Below are positions 8,292 to 18,122 of a stretch of DNA of 64,000 nucleotides, piece after piece. The first letter of the stretch is position 1. Every line of letters starts with the position of its first letter. The translations under genes and the position numbers were made by a program. Source of the DNA: Stenotrophomonas sp. 704A1 (GTDB lineage Bacteria > Pseudomonadota > Gammaproteobacteria > Xanthomonadales > Xanthomonadaceae); NCBI RefSeq assembly GCF_030549525.1, contig NZ_CP130831.1:3807501-3871500 (forward strand), read 5' to 3'. Below the pieces are notes generated by a model, which saw only the letters and a program-made list of their open reading frames with translations, did not search any database and was not told the origin of the DNA.

Positions 8292-8534
8292 TCAGCGCGC
8301 GTAGCGCTTCTGGAACTTGTCGATGCGGCCCGAGGTATCGATGACCTTGTGCTTGCCCGTGTAGAACGGGTGCGAAGCAGAGGAAATTTCAACCTTGACC
8401 AGCGGGTAGTCGTTGCCGTCTTCCCACTTGATGGTTTCCTTCGTGCTCATGGTCGAGCGGGTCAGGATCTTGAAATCGGAGGTGACGTCATGGAAGACGA
8501 CGTCGCGGTAGTTCGGATGGATATCGGCCTTCAT
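8292..8534 (-). CDS. rpmE2: 50S ribosomal protein L31 type B (zinc-free)
   Basis: 80 residues, beginning [10 protein letters not shown], with [21 protein letters not shown]. It contains no cysteine, so it is the zinc-independent C-minus form (RpmE2/YkgM type) rather than the four-Cys RpmE. In many bacteria the two forms are exchanged under zinc limitation through Zur. No Zur site was identified here, and whether a C-plus copy exists elsewhere cannot be seen. It is monocistronic with its own terminator. Confidence 0.95.
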
Positions 8535-8623
8535 GGGCTCACACCGTAAATGGGCTGGTGGTCAAGAGCGGCATTATAAACACCGGTTGCCGCCCGCGGC
8601 AACCGGTTGCTGCCCCTGCGGGC

Positions 8624-9562
8624 TCAGGCCGCGCCCAGTGCCTGCCGCACCAGGGCCTCGAAGCGGGCCTGGTCGTACGCCATCAGCAGGTCGCAGTTGT
8701 CCGGCTGGCCCGTCTGCCGGTTCCAGTCGACGAGGGTGGCCCCCCGGCTGAACGTGCCGTTCAGTTCCACGTTCAGCGGGCGCGACTCGACCTGCAGCTG
8801 CCCTTCCGGGTTCAGCGCCCAGGCCATGGCCAGGGCGTCGGCGGTGTACCAGCGGCCGCCCTTGCTGTCCTCGGACAGGCCGCGGGTCTTGCGCGAGATC
8901 AGCTCGTAGAAGCGGGCGCGATCGGAATCGGCCTGCAGCCAGGTTTCGGCCTCCGCCAGCGGCAGGCCATGGGCCACGGTCGCTTCCCAGTCCGACACCA
9001 GCAGGTGCCGGAAGGAGGTGAACACCACGTGCGCCGCTTCCGGATCGAAGGCGATGTTGAATTCGGCCGCCGGGGTGATGTTGCCGTGGCAGGTGACCGC
9101 ACCGCCCATCACCACGATGCGCTTGATCCGCTGCGGCAGGGTCGGATCCAGCTTCAGCGCCAGCGCCAGGTTGGTCAGCGGCCCCAGCATGACCAGCATC
9201 AACTGGCCGGCATGTTCATGCGACAGGCGCAGGATGGCCAGCGCGGCATGTTCGGCCTCGGCCTGGCGGCTGGGCGGCGGCAGGTCCACGTCGCCATAGC
9301 CATCACGGCCATGCACGTGGGCAGCGTCGACGGCGGGATGCAGCAGCGGATCCGGGCTGCCGGCGAACACCGGCACGTCGGTGCGGCCGACGATGTCGCA
9401 GAGCTTGAGGGCGTTGCGGACGGTGTAGTCGAGGCCGACATTGCCGGCGGCGATGGTCAGGGCGACCACGTCGTGCCGTTCATCGGCGAAGGCCATCAGC
9501 AGGGCCAGTGCGTCGTCGACACCGGGGTCGGTATCGATCAACAGCGGGATCTTGTGGGTCAT
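8624..9562 (-). CDS. Inosine-uridine preferring nucleoside hydrolase
   Basis: 312 residues. The N-terminal DTDPGVDDA motif (near residues 9-17) is the Ca2+-binding fingerprint of nucleoside N-ribohydrolases. Further family features are the LGPLTNLALAL segment and a C-terminal D near TADALAMAW. It hydrolyses ribonucleosides to base and ribose for purine/pyrimidine salvage. The exact base preference cannot be decided from the sequence. The ATG at 9562 (MTHKIPLLID) is chosen over an upstream ATG because it starts immediately before the conserved strand. Confidence 0.92.
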   Translation of the reverse strand: MTHKIPLLIDTDPGVDDALALLMAFADERHDVVALTIAAGNVGLDYTVRNALKLCDIVGRTDVPVFAGSPDPLLHPAVDAAHVHGRDGYGDVDLPPPSRQAEAEHAALAILRLSHEHAGQLMLVMLGPLTNLALALKLDPTLPQRIKRIVVMGGAVTCHGNITPAAEFNIAFDPEAAHVVFTSFRHLLVSDWEATVAHGLPLAEAETWLQADSDRARFYELISRKTRGLSEDSKGGRWYTADALAMAWALNPEGQLQVESRPLNVELNGTFSRGATLVDWNRQTGQPDNCDLLMAYDQARFEALVRQALGAA

Positions 9563-9638
9563 CGTTGCCGTCTTCAGATCGGCAACGAAGTGTGGACCGG
9601 GATGATGACCGTTGCAAGTATGGGGGTTGGGGGTTCGG

Positions 9639-9870
9639 CAGGGCTGCGCCCTGCACCCGCTCAATGCAACGGCAAGAGCAAAAGCTGGCTATCCGTGGGT
9701 TGGCGGGGCGGGGCCGGTGGCGGGGGACGCTGCAAGTACGTCCCTGTAAGCTCGGTCGCCGCATCCATGCGGCTCACGCCCCCGCCACCGGCCCCACCCC
9801 GCCTTCGACAGATTTCTGCAGTCTGCCGGAACGGCGTTCTGTCCTTTCAGGTGTCGACCTTGGTCGACAC
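9639..9870 (+). repeat. Composite long-hairpin repeat, copy A
   Basis: Occupies most of the 456-base gap between recG and the nucleoside hydrolase gene. Outer arms 9702-9726 and 9779-9803 are 25 bases each and complementary with one mismatch. Inside are a GGACG/CGTCC hairpin with a CTGCAAGTA loop (9723-9741) and a second hairpin GCCGCAT-CC-ATGCGGC (about 9759-9774). Upstream lies a short CAGGGC/GCCCTG hairpin with CTCAATGCAACGGCAA; downstream is the palindrome GTGTCGACCTTGGTCGACAC (9851-9870). No protein gene is supported. It is homologous to copy B at 24227-24330. Confidence 0.75.
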
Positions 9871-9943
9871 ATCCACGAGATGATCGGGAAGGCTGTCTGT
9901 AGCGTCGAGCCCACGCTCGACTCACGCGCGTAGCGCGGACAGC

Positions 9944-10005
9944 CGCCGGGCATGGCCCGGCTACCGATGCTTCGGTGCTCCGGTAGCGCCGGGCCATGCC
10001 CGGCG
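9944..10005. repeat. SMAG (GTAG-type REP) inverted pair
   Basis: Two head-to-head copies of the GTAG-N-GCCGGGCCATGCCCGGC palindrome (about 9944-9963 and 9983-10005) lie just after the recG stop. They match the short palindromic repeats with a terminal GTAG tetranucleotide described in S. maltophilia. A related TCGAGC/GCTCGA palindrome beginning with GTAG lies at about 9899-9921. Confidence 0.85.
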
Positions 10006-10018
10006 AGCGCAGCGGCAC

Positions 10019-12130
10019 TTACGCCGAGGCGTAGCGCACGGCGGTGCCTATCCAGCGCTGCACCACGCGGTCGGCCAGCGCAGGCTGCTGGTCCAGCAGG
10101 CGCTCGGCCAGCTCGTGCACGCCGGGCAGCAGGCCGGCGTCACGGGCCAGGTCGGCAATGCGGAACCCGGCCAGGCCGGTCTGCCGGGTGCCGAGCAGTT
10201 CGCCGGGACCGCGCAGTTCCAGGTCCTTCTCGGCAATGACGAAGCCGTCGTTGGTCTCGCGCATGGTCTGCAGGCGCTCGCGCGCCATCTGCGAAAGCGG
10301 CGCCTGGTACAGCAGCACGCAGCGCGATACCGCCGAGCCGCGGCCGACCCGGCCACGCAGCTGATGCAGCTGGGCCAGGCCCAGGCGCTCGGCGTTCTCG
10401 ATCACCATCAGCGAGGCATTGGGCACGTCCACGCCCACTTCGATGACCGTGGTCGCCACCAGCAGATCGATGTCACCGGCCTTGAACGCCACCATCGTCG
10501 CCAGCTTTTCCGCCGCCTTCAGGCGGCCATGCACCAGCCCGACGCGGACACCCGGCAGCAACGCCTGCAGCGATTCGTAGGTGGCCTGCGCCGGCGTGGC
10601 ATCCAGCTCTTCGCTTTCCTCGATGAGGGTACACACCCAGTACACCTGCCGCCCTTCCCGGCACGCCAGCGCGATGCGCTCGATCAGCTCCGGGCGACGG
10701 TCATTGTTGAGCGCAACGGTCTGCACCGGGGTGCGCCCCGGCGGCAGCTCGTCGATCGCCGATACGTCCAGATCGGCGTACTCGGACATCGCCAGCGTGC
10801 GTGGAATCGGGGTGGCGGTCATCACCAGCTGGTGCGGCACGCTGTTGCCGCCCGCCCCCTTGTCGCGCAGTGCAAGCCGCTGGTGCACGCCGAAGCGGTG
10901 CTGCTCATCCACGATCGCCAGCGCCAGGTCCTGGAACACCACCGCGTCCTGCATCAGCGCATGGGTACCGACCACCACCTGCGCTTCACCGTTGGCGACC
11001 TGCTCGATCACCCGGGTGCGCGCCTTGCCGGTGACCTTGCCGGCCAGCCAGGCGATGCGCACGCCCAGGGGTTCCAGCCAGCCGCGCAGGTTGTTGAGGT
11101 GCTGCTCGGCCAGCAGCTCGGTCGGTGCGGCCAGCGCGACCTGCTTGCCCTGCTCCACCGCCAGCATCGCTGCCAATGCAGCAACCACGGTCTTGCCCGA
11201 GCCGACATCGCCCTGCACCAGCCGCAGCATCGGGCTGGGCCGCGCCAGGTCCTCGCGGATCTGCTTGAACACGCGCGCCTGCGCGCCGGTCAGTGCAAAC
11301 GGCAGCTGCTTCAGCAATGCCTTGGCCAGCCTGCCGGGACCGGCCAGCGGCGGCGCGTGATGGGCCTGCAATGCGATGCGCTGGCGACGCAGGCTGAGGT
11401 GGTGGGCCAGCAGTTCTTCCATCGCCAGCCGACGCTGCGCCGGATGGGTACCTGCCGCCAGCGCCGCCAGATCGGCATCCGGCGGCGGCCGGTGCACGGT
11501 CAGCAGCGCGCTGCGCAGCGACGGCAGGCCGAGGCCGTCGAGCCAGCCACTGGGCAGCAGCTCCAGCGCGCTTTCCTCGGGCAGGCGGTCCAGCGCCTGG
11601 CCGATCAGCTTGCGCATCGTCATCGGGCCAACGCCCTCGACGGTGGGATACACCGGGTCGAGGCGGTCGCCGAGATCGGGATCGTCGTTGCGGCCCAGCA
11701 CCTGGTAGCTGGGGTGGACGATCTCCAGACCGAGGTGGCCGGCCTTGGGCGTGCCGAAGCAACGCAGCCGGTTGCCTACCGCGAACTGACCGACCTGCTG
11801 CTGGCGGAAGTGGAAGAAGCGCAGCACCAGGGTGCCCTGCCCTTCATCTTCCACCGCCACCTTCAGCATCGGCCGGTAGCGCATGCCGCGCTCCACCGCG
11901 ACCACCCGCACATCCACCTGCGCCGGCACGCCGTTGCGCAGGTCTTCGATGCGGGTCAGCCGGGTGCGGTCTTCATAGCGCAGCGGCAGGTGCAGCCAGA
12001 GATCCTGCAGGGTGGCCAGGCCACGCGCCTGCAGCTTGGCGGCCACGGCCGGACCGACGCCGGCGAGCATCGCCAGGGATGCTTCGCCGGACGGTGACAG
12101 TGCCGGGGTGACCGCCGCCTTGCGTGCCAC
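10019..12130 (-). CDS. recG: ATP-dependent DNA helicase RecG
   Basis: 703 residues. An N-terminal helix-hairpin-helix/OB wedge domain (LAGVGPAVAAKLQARG, about 18-40) is followed by superfamily 2 helicase motifs: GDVGSGKT (Walker A), DEQHRFG (Walker B/DExH), TATPIPRT, and a C-terminal helicase domain with HQLRGRVGRG. RecG remodels stalled replication forks and Holliday junctions. The start is GTG at 12130, just 7 bases after the ridA stop. It is the last gene of the gmk-rpoZ-spoT-ridA-recG run, and the same association is seen in E. coli. Confidence 0.97.
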   Translation of the reverse strand: MARKAAVTPALSPSGEASLAMLAGVGPAVAAKLQARGLATLQDLWLHLPLRYEDRTRLTRIEDLRNGVPAQVDVRVVAVERGMRYRPMLKVAVEDEGQGTLVLRFFHFRQQQVGQFAVGNRLRCFGTPKAGHLGLEIVHPSYQVLGRNDDPDLGDRLDPVYPTVEGVGPMTMRKLIGQALDRLPEESALELLPSGWLDGLGLPSLRSALLTVHRPPPDADLAALAAGTHPAQRRLAMEELLAHHLSLRRQRIALQAHHAPPLAGPGRLAKALLKQLPFALTGAQARVFKQIREDLARPSPMLRLVQGDVGSGKTVVAALAAMLAVEQGKQVALAAPTELLAEQHLNNLRGWLEPLGVRIAWLAGKVTGKARTRVIEQVANGEAQVVVGTHALMQDAVVFQDLALAIVDEQHRFGVHQRLALRDKGAGGNSVPHQLVMTATPIPRTLAMSEYADLDVSAIDELPPGRTPVQTVALNNDRRPELIERIALACREGRQVYWVCTLIEESEELDATPAQATYESLQALLPGVRVGLVHGRLKAAEKLATMVAFKAGDIDLLVATTVIEVGVDVPNASLMVIENAERLGLAQLHQLRGRVGRGSAVSRCVLLYQAPLSQMARERLQTMRETNDGFVIAEKDLELRGPGELLGTRQTGLAGFRIADLARDAGLLPGVHELAERLLDQQPALADRVVQRWIGTAVRYASA

Positions 12131-12137
12131 GTGGGGG

Positions 12138-12524
<387 letters not shown>

Positions 12525-12575
12525 GGGTCGCTCCGGTACGTAGGGGAAAACAGAGCAGTGATTGTACCAACCCGG

Positions 12576-12646
12576 CAGCACCGGGCCATGCCCGGCGGCA
12601 TCCGATCCATGCCGCGCTGCGCGCTCGCCGGGCATGGCCCGGCGCC
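12576..12646. repeat. SMAG REP inverted pair between spoT and ridA
   Basis: Two facing CCGGGCCATGCCCGG palindromes (about 12576-12597 and 12627-12646) with a short spacer fill most of the 151-base gap. Placement between two genes of one operon suggests an effect on mRNA stability or partial transcription stop, as proposed for REPs in general. Confidence 0.8.
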
Positions 12647-12675
12647 AGCGCGGATCATCCACGCATGGCGCGGAT

Positions 12676-14838
12676 CTATTGGCGGCGCACCGACTGCACG
12701 ACCGACAGGCGGCGCAGGCGGCGCATGACTTCGGCCAGGTGGTTGCGGTCGCGCACCTGGATGTTGAACGCCAGCACGGCCGCGTTGAAATCGCGGTCCA
12801 GGTAGTCCACCCGTTCGATGTTGGAATGGCTCTGCGCGATCGCCGCGGCCAGCTGCGCCAGCACGCCGGTGCCGTTCTCCACCTCCACCACCAGCGACGT
12901 GTCGTAGTCGCCGGACACGGTGGTGTCCCAGCCGATCAGCACCCAGCGCTCGGGCGACTTGCGCAGCTCGGCCAGGTTCGGGCAGTCCATGCGGTGCACC
13001 ACGATGCCCTTGCCGGCGGTGTGGTAGCCCATGATGTCGTCGCCGGGAATCGGCTGGCAGCAGCCGGCGAAGGTGACCACGCCACGCTCGCTGCCATTGA
13101 TCAGGATCTTTTCCTGCGAACTGTGGCGCGAATGTGCACCGCCGCGCAGTTCGGCGTAGGCCATCAGCGCCTGCGCCGCCTGGGTCGGCATCCAGTTGCC
13201 CAGCGCCACTTCGGCCAGCAGCGCCTCCAGGCGCGGGAACCGGTGCTCGGCCAGGAACGCATCCAGGCGCCCCTTCGGCAGCCGTTCCAGCGAACTGTCC
13301 ATCGCTTCCAGCGCGCGATCGAGCATGCGGTGGCCCAGCTGCACGGCATCCTCGTGCTCCAGCTGCTTGAGCTGGTGGCGGATGGCGGTGCGGGCCTTGC
13401 TGGTGACCACGAATTCCAGCCACTGCGGCTTGGGCGTGGCCGAGCGCGCGGTGATGATCTCCACCGACTGCCCGGACACCAGCTTGGTGCGCAGCGGCAC
13501 CAGCTTCTTGTCCACGCGCGAGGCCACCGCCATGTTGCCGACGTCGGTATGCACGGCATAGGCGAAGTCCAGCGCGGTGGAGTTGCGCGGCAGGGCCAGG
13601 ATCTTGCCCTTCGGGGTGAACAGGTAGACCTCATCCGGGAACAGGTCGACCTTGACGTTGTCGAGGAACTCCAGCGACGAACCGGCCGCACGCTGCGAAT
13701 CGATCAGTTCCACGATCCAGGCGTGCGCGCGGCTCTGCGCGCTGTTGGGCGAGTCCCCGCCGAACTTGTAGGTCCAGTGCGCGGCCACGCCGCGTTCGGC
13801 GATCAGGTCCATTTCCTCGGTACGGATCTGCACTTCGATCGGCGAGCCATACGGCCCGAACAGCACCGTATGCAGCGACTGGTAGCCGTTGGCCTTGGGG
13901 ATGGCGATGAAGTCGCGGAAGCGCCCGTCCAGCGGCTTGAAGGTGGCGTGCACCGCGCCCAGCGCGTGGTAGCAGCTGGGCACGCTGCGCACGACCAGGC
14001 GGAAGCCGAACACATCCATCACCTGGTCGAAGGTCTTGTTCTCGTCGCGCATCTTGTTGTAGATGCTCCACGGCGTCTTGATGCGGCTGACCAGGCGGTG
14101 TTCGATGCCCTCCTTGGACAGCCGCTGCGACAGCTGCACTTCCACCTGCGCCAGCGCCTCGCGACGCACCACCGGCTGGCTGCGGATGTGCTTTTCCAGG
14201 ATGGCGTGGCGCCAGGGATACAGCGCCTTGAAGCCCAGGTTCTGCAGCTCGCTCTTGACCAGGCTCATGCCCAGGCGCTGGGCGATGGGGGCGTAGATCT
14301 CCAGCGTCTCGCGGGCGATGCGGCCGCGCGCTTCGCGGCTCTGCGCGCCCAGCGTGCGCATGTTGTGCAGCCGGTCGGCCAGCTTGATCATGATCACGCG
14401 CAGGTCGCGCGACATCGCCAGCAGCATCTTGCGGAAGCTCTCGGCGGCCGCTTCCTGGCGGTCGCGGAACTTCAGCTTGTCCAGCTTGGTGACGCCGTCC
14501 ACCAGTTCGGCCACCGCCTCGCCGAACTCGGCCGACAGGGCTTCGCGGGTCAACGGGGTGTCTTCGATGGTGTCGTGCAGGATCGCGGCGATCAGCGCCT
14601 CCACGTCGAGGCCGAGTTCGGCCAGCACCTGTGCCACCGCCACCGGATGGGTGATGTAGGGCTCGCCCGACTTGCGCGTCTGCCCGGCGTGCGCGGAGGC
14701 GCCGACCTCCCACGCGCGGCGCAGCAGCGGCAGCTGCTCGGGCGGCAGGTAGTGGGCGGCGCGTTCGAGCTGGAGGACGTAGTCGGGTACGGCGGCAGCG
14801 GGGACTGCGGCGACCTTGGCAGTGGGGCCTGGGTTCAT
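12676..14838 (-). CDS. spoT: Bifunctional (p)ppGpp synthetase/hydrolase
   Basis: 720 residues, full length for a SpoT/Rel enzyme. It has an N-terminal HD hydrolase domain with H64 and HDTIEDT (88-94), which argues that hydrolase activity is intact. A synthetase domain follows, with FGFRLVV, RDFIAIPKANGYQSLHT and EVQIRT. Then come a TGS domain (VYLFTPKGKILALP) and a C-terminal ACT domain (EVENGTGVLAQLAAAIAQ). It makes and degrades the alarmone controlling growth, virulence and tolerance. It sits 106 bases after rpoZ, whose product is the omega subunit that forms part of the ppGpp-binding site of RNA polymerase. Confidence 0.97.
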   Translation of the reverse strand: MNPGPTAKVAAVPAAAVPDYVLQLERAAHYLPPEQLPLLRRAWEVGASAHAGQTRKSGEPYITHPVAVAQVLAELGLDVEALIAAILHDTIEDTPLTREALSAEFGEAVAELVDGVTKLDKLKFRDRQEAAAESFRKMLLAMSRDLRVIMIKLADRLHNMRTLGAQSREARGRIARETLEIYAPIAQRLGMSLVKSELQNLGFKALYPWRHAILEKHIRSQPVVRREALAQVEVQLSQRLSKEGIEHRLVSRIKTPWSIYNKMRDENKTFDQVMDVFGFRLVVRSVPSCYHALGAVHATFKPLDGRFRDFIAIPKANGYQSLHTVLFGPYGSPIEVQIRTEEMDLIAERGVAAHWTYKFGGDSPNSAQSRAHAWIVELIDSQRAAGSSLEFLDNVKVDLFPDEVYLFTPKGKILALPRNSTALDFAYAVHTDVGNMAVASRVDKKLVPLRTKLVSGQSVEIITARSATPKPQWLEFVVTSKARTAIRHQLKQLEHEDAVQLGHRMLDRALEAMDSSLERLPKGRLDAFLAEHRFPRLEALLAEVALGNWMPTQAAQALMAYAELRGGAHSRHSSQEKILINGSERGVVTFAGCCQPIPGDDIMGYHTAGKGIVVHRMDCPNLAELRKSPERWVLIGWDTTVSGDYDTSLVVEVENGTGVLAQLAAAIAQSHSNIERVDYLDRDFNAAVLAFNIQVRDRNHLAEVMRRLRRLSVVQSVRRQ

Positions 14839-14885
14839 GCCCGAAGCCTATGCCAGTGCGCCGTTTACGGCAAATCCTGAATGCG

Positions 14886-14910
14886 AAACAGCCCGCACGG
14901 GGCGGGCTGT
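14886..14910 (-). terminator. Hairpin between rpoZ and spoT
   Basis: A 9-bp stem (ACAGCCCGC / GCGGGCTGT) followed on the minus strand by a short TTTC tract. It may give partial termination or reset expression between rpoZ and spoT. Confidence 0.6.
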
Positions 14911-14944
14911 TCGGCGTATCCAGCAATGACCTTGATCGATGCGA

Positions 14945-15244
14945 TCAATCGTCGTTCTTGGACATGTCTTCGTCGGCGACCACTTCCGCAGCGGCCCACT
15001 CCAGCGCTTCGCGCTCGGCACGCTCACGCTCGGCCTTCTCGACTTCGTCGATCAGTGCGTTGTCGATCTTGCGGGCGGCGATCTCGCGCAGCGCCAGCAC
15101 GGTCGGCTTGTCCTCGGTCTCGCTGTTGTCCAGCGTGGCCTGCACGCCATTGGCGAGCTGGCGGGCGCGCTTGGAGGCCATCATGACCAGCTCGAAACGG
15201 TTGTTAACGACTTCCAGGCAATCTTCTACGGTGATGCGGGCCAT
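14945..15244 (-). CDS. rpoZ: RNA polymerase omega subunit
   Basis: 99 residues beginning [20 protein letters not shown], the invariant omega N-terminus that clamps the beta-prime C-terminus, with RARQLANG and [11 protein letters not shown]. The C-terminal tail is acidic and variable. Omega promotes polymerase assembly and contributes to a ppGpp site. It is flanked by gmk and spoT in the standard gammaproteobacterial order. Confidence 0.97.
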   Translation of the reverse strand: MARITVEDCLEVVNNRFELVMMASKRARQLANGVQATLDNSETEDKPTVLALREIAARKIDNALIDEVEKAERERAEREALEWAAAEVVADEDMSKNDD

Positions 15245-15354
15245 ACGGGCTCCCGGCGACCGGTCGGCCGCTCAGTCGAATGAGGGAAAGGGGACGGAGT
15301 GTACTGGCAGGGGCTGGACAAAATCAAGCCAACCCCCACCCGATTCTTTTGGAA

Positions 15355-16020
15355 TCAGTCAGTTGCGCCCGGATCTGGGGTCAGCAGCGCCTGGATCAGG
15401 CCAGCATGGCGGACCTTCTGCGACTCGCGGCGCAGGCGGCTGGCGGTGAAGATCGCGCACAGCTCGTCCACGGCGGTGTCGAAGACTTCATTGACGATGA
15501 CGTAGTCGAACTCGTTGAAATGCAGCATTTCCTCGCGCGCGGCGCCCAGGCGCTGGGCAATCACCGCCTCGCTGTCCTGGCCGCGCTTGCGCATGCGGTC
15601 CTGCAGGGCCTGCCGGGACGGGGGCAGGATGAACACGGTCACCGTGCCCGGCACCAGCTGGCGCACCTGCTGCGCGCCCTGCCAGTCGATCTCCAGCAGG
15701 ACATCCTGGCCGGCGGCCAGCTGCGGCTCGACCGACTGGCGGGCGGTGCCCTTCCAGTCGCCGTGCACCCAGGCGTGCTCGAAGAAGTCACCGGCGGCGA
15801 TCATCCGCTCGAACTCGTCGGCACTGACGAAGTGGTAGTGCTGGCCGTTCACTTCACCCGGGCGCATCGCGCGCGAGGTGAAGGAGATCGACAGGGCGAT
15901 CTGCGGGTCGCGCGCCAGGGTGGCATTGACGATGCTGCTCTTGCCGGCGCCGGACGGGGCGGCAACGATGTACAGCGTGCCGCGCGCGGGTGCGCCGGCG
16001 GGAGTGGGCTGGATGCTCAT
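15355..16020 (-). CDS. gmk: Guanylate kinase
   Basis: 221 residues. It phosphorylates GMP to GDP. The P-loop APSGAGKSS lies near residue 21; the GMP-binding region SFTSRAMRPGEVNGQHYHF and the DVLLEIDWQGAQQV strand follow. The start ATG overlaps the yicC stop by 4 bases (ATGA), indicating translational coupling. About 15 N-terminal residues are extra and Ala/Pro-rich compared with the minimal enzyme. Confidence 0.97.
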   Translation of the reverse strand: MSIQPTPAGAPARGTLYIVAAPSGAGKSSIVNATLARDPQIALSISFTSRAMRPGEVNGQHYHFVSADEFERMIAAGDFFEHAWVHGDWKGTARQSVEPQLAAGQDVLLEIDWQGAQQVRQLVPGTVTVFILPPSRQALQDRMRKRGQDSEAVIAQRLGAAREEMLHFNEFDYVIVNEVFDTAVDELCAIFTASRLRRESQKVRHAGLIQALLTPDPGATD

Positions 16021-16877
16021 TCGATGTTCTGCACCTGTTCGCGGATCTGGTCGATCAGCACTTTCAGTTCCACCGCGGCGTTGGAGGTACGGCTGTCCAC
16101 CGACTTCGAGCCGAGCGTGTTGGCTTCGCGGTTGAACTCCTGCAGCAGGAAGTCCAGGCGGCGGCCGACCGGCTCACGTTGCTTGAGGACGCGGCGGATC
16201 TCCACGATGTGACTGGACAGGCGGTCCAGCTCTTCGTCGACATCGAGCTTCTGCAGCCACAGCACCAGCTCCTGCTCGGCGCGGCCGGGATCGACCGGAT
16301 GCGGCAGGTCGGCCAGGCGCGCGGCCAGCTTGGCGCGCTGCCCCTCACGGATGGCCGGGATCAGCGTACGCACCTCGGCGGCGATGCGCTCGATCGCATC
16401 CACGCGGTCGGCGATGGCCCTGGCCAGCGTGTCGCCCTCGCGTTCACGGGCGCCAACGAAGCCATCCAGCACCTGCTCCAGCAGCGCCAGCGCCTCGACC
16501 TGCAGGGCGGCGGCATCGGTCGCCTCGCCCTGGGTGACGCCGGGCAGCTGCAGCAGCTCGGTGAAACTGACCTGCAGGTTGGGGAAGTCGGATGTCAGGC
16601 GGTGCGCCAGCTGGCCCAGCTGGCCCAGCAGCGCCTCGTTCACCTGCAGGCTGCCTGCCGCTTCCGGCGCGCGCAGGCGCATCACCAGGTCCAGCTTGCC
16701 GCGGCTCAGGCGCGCGGACACCCGCTCGCGCAGCTGCGGTTCCAGGGCACGCAGTTCCTCGGGCAGGCGGGTGCCCACTTCCAGGAACCGGTGGTTGACC
16801 GAGCGCAGCTCGCAGCCCAGCGTGCCCCAGGGCGTGGCGCGCTCGCCGCCGGCGTAGGCGGTCATGCTTCGAATCAT
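16017..16877 (-). CDS. YicC family endoribonuclease
   Basis: 286 residues from the ATG at 16877 (MIRSMTAYAG), the canonical YicC start; an upstream in-frame ATG is ignored. The N-terminal YicC domain includes SVNHRFLEVGTRLPEEL, and the C-terminal DUF1732 domain includes GRRLDFLLQEFNREANTLGSK. E. coli YicC was shown to be an RNase acting on small RNAs; the substrate here is unknown. It is the first gene of the gmk operon and is divergent from rph across about 130 bases that should hold both promoters. Confidence 0.93.
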   Translation of the reverse strand: MIRSMTAYAGGERATPWGTLGCELRSVNHRFLEVGTRLPEELRALEPQLRERVSARLSRGKLDLVMRLRAPEAAGSLQVNEALLGQLGQLAHRLTSDFPNLQVSFTELLQLPGVTQGEATDAAALQVEALALLEQVLDGFVGAREREGDTLARAIADRVDAIERIAAEVRTLIPAIREGQRAKLAARLADLPHPVDPGRAEQELVLWLQKLDVDEELDRLSSHIVEIRRVLKQREPVGRRLDFLLQEFNREANTLGSKSVDSRTSNAAVELKVLIDQIREQVQNIE

Positions 16878-17010
16878 GAGCGTTTCCGATGCTTGCAAAG
16901 GGGGAATGGTACCCTAGCGGTCTCATTTGAGCCCCCTTGCCCGCGCCGTGAAGGCTGCGGGCATGGCGGCGTTCTCCCCTGCCCGTCATACCCTCTAGGG
17001 AACCTGCCCC

Positions 17011-17736
17011 ATGTCCGACTCCCGCCCCAGCGGCCGCCAGCCCGACCAGCTCCGTCCGGTCGTCATCCAGCGCGGTTTCACCCGCCACGCCGAGGGCTCG
17101 GTGCTGGTCTGCTTCGGTGAAACCCGTGTGCTGTGCACCGCCAGCGTCGAGAACCGCGTGCCGGGTTTCCTGCGCGGCAAGGGCGAAGGCTGGGTGACTG
17201 CCGAGTACGGCATGCTGCCGCGCGCGACCCATACCCGCAGCGACCGTGAAGCGGCGCGTGGCAAGCAGGGCGGCCGCACCCTCGAGATCCAGCGCCTGAT
17301 CGGCCGCAGCCTGCGCGCCTGCGTGGACCGCAATGCCCTGGGCGAACGCACCATCACCCTGGACTGCGACGTGCTGCAGGCCGACGGCGGCACCCGCACC
17401 GCTGCCATCACCGGCGCCTACGTGGCCCTGGTCGATGCGGTGAACGTGCTGATGAAGCGCGGCGAGATCAAGCGCAACCCGGTGCTGGGCGCGGTCGCCG
17501 CCGTGTCGGTGGGCGTGTACCGCGGCACCCCGGTGCTGGACCTGGACTACGCCGAGGACAGCGACTGCGACACCGACATGAACGTGGTGATGAACGACGG
17601 TGGCGGCTTCATCGAACTGCAGGGCACCGCCGAAGGCCATGCCTTCCGCCGCGATGAACTGGATGCGCTGCTGGGCCTGGCCGAAAAGGGTGTGCGCGAA
17701 CTGCTGGACGCACAGCAGGCGGCACTGTCGGCATGA
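17011..17736 (+). CDS. rph: Ribonuclease PH
   Basis: 241 residues. This phosphorolytic 3'-5' exoribonuclease trims tRNA 3' ends. Family sequences visible are [13 protein letters not shown] at the N-terminus, [18 protein letters not shown], the phosphate-binding [17 protein letters not shown] and [19 protein letters not shown]. The stop overlaps the start of the VOC gene by 4 bases. It begins a plus-strand operon with the VOC gene and rdgB. Confidence 0.97.
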   Translation: MSDSRPSGRQPDQLRPVVIQRGFTRHAEGSVLVCFGETRVLCTASVENRVPGFLRGKGEGWVTAEYGMLPRATHTRSDREAARGKQGGRTLEIQRLIGRSLRACVDRNALGERTITLDCDVLQADGGTRTAAITGAYVALVDAVNVLMKRGEIKRNPVLGAVAAVSVGVYRGTPVLDLDYAEDSDCDTDMNVVMNDGGGFIELQGTAEGHAFRRDELDALLGLAEKGVRELLDAQQAALSA

Positions 17737-18122
17737 ACCGGCGCATCGCCCTGACCACCCTGGTGGTGGCCGAATACGATGAGGCCATTGCCTGGTATAC
17801 CGGCAAGCTCGGCTTCCAGCTGCTGGAGGACATCGACCAAGGCAACAAGCGCTGGGTGGTGGTCGGCCCGGCCGACGGCAGCGCTGCCGCACTGCTGCTG
17901 GCGCGTGCCAGCACCGATGAACAGCGCAGCCGCATCGGCAACCAGACCGGTGGCCGCGTCGGCTTCTTCCTCAACACCGACGACTTCCACCGCGACCACG
18001 CGGCGATGCTGGCCGCCGGGGTCGAGTTCCTGGAAGCGCCGCGCGAAGAACCGTATGCAACGGTCGCGGTGTTCCGCGATCTGTATGGCAACACCTGGGA
18101 CCTGCTGGAGCCCCGTCAATGA
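17733..18122 (+). CDS. VOC (glyoxalase/bleomycin-resistance fold) family protein
   Basis: 129 residues with one VOC fold. Two beta-alpha-beta-beta-beta units are visible ([23 protein letters not shown] and [21 protein letters not shown]), ending [12 protein letters not shown], which carries the C-terminal metal-ligand Glu. Members bind divalent metal and act as lyases, isomerases or dioxygenases; the substrate cannot be told. Tight 4-base overlaps with both rph and rdgB show co-translation with RNA and nucleotide housekeeping genes. Confidence 0.85.
   Translation: MNRRIALTTLVVAEYDEAIAWYTGKLGFQLLEDIDQGNKRWVVVGPADGSAAALLLARASTDEQRSRIGNQTGGRVGFFLNTDDFHRDHAAMLAAGVEFLEAPREEPYATVAVFRDLYGNTWDLLEPRQ

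Noticed and set aside
10115..12097. 660-codon plus-strand frame opposite recG
   Set aside because: Antisense shadow with His/Gln/Arg-rich translation; recG motifs are intact on the other strand.
12562..14880. 772-codon plus-strand frame opposite spoT
   Set aside because: Antisense shadow; spoT is complete with all domains.
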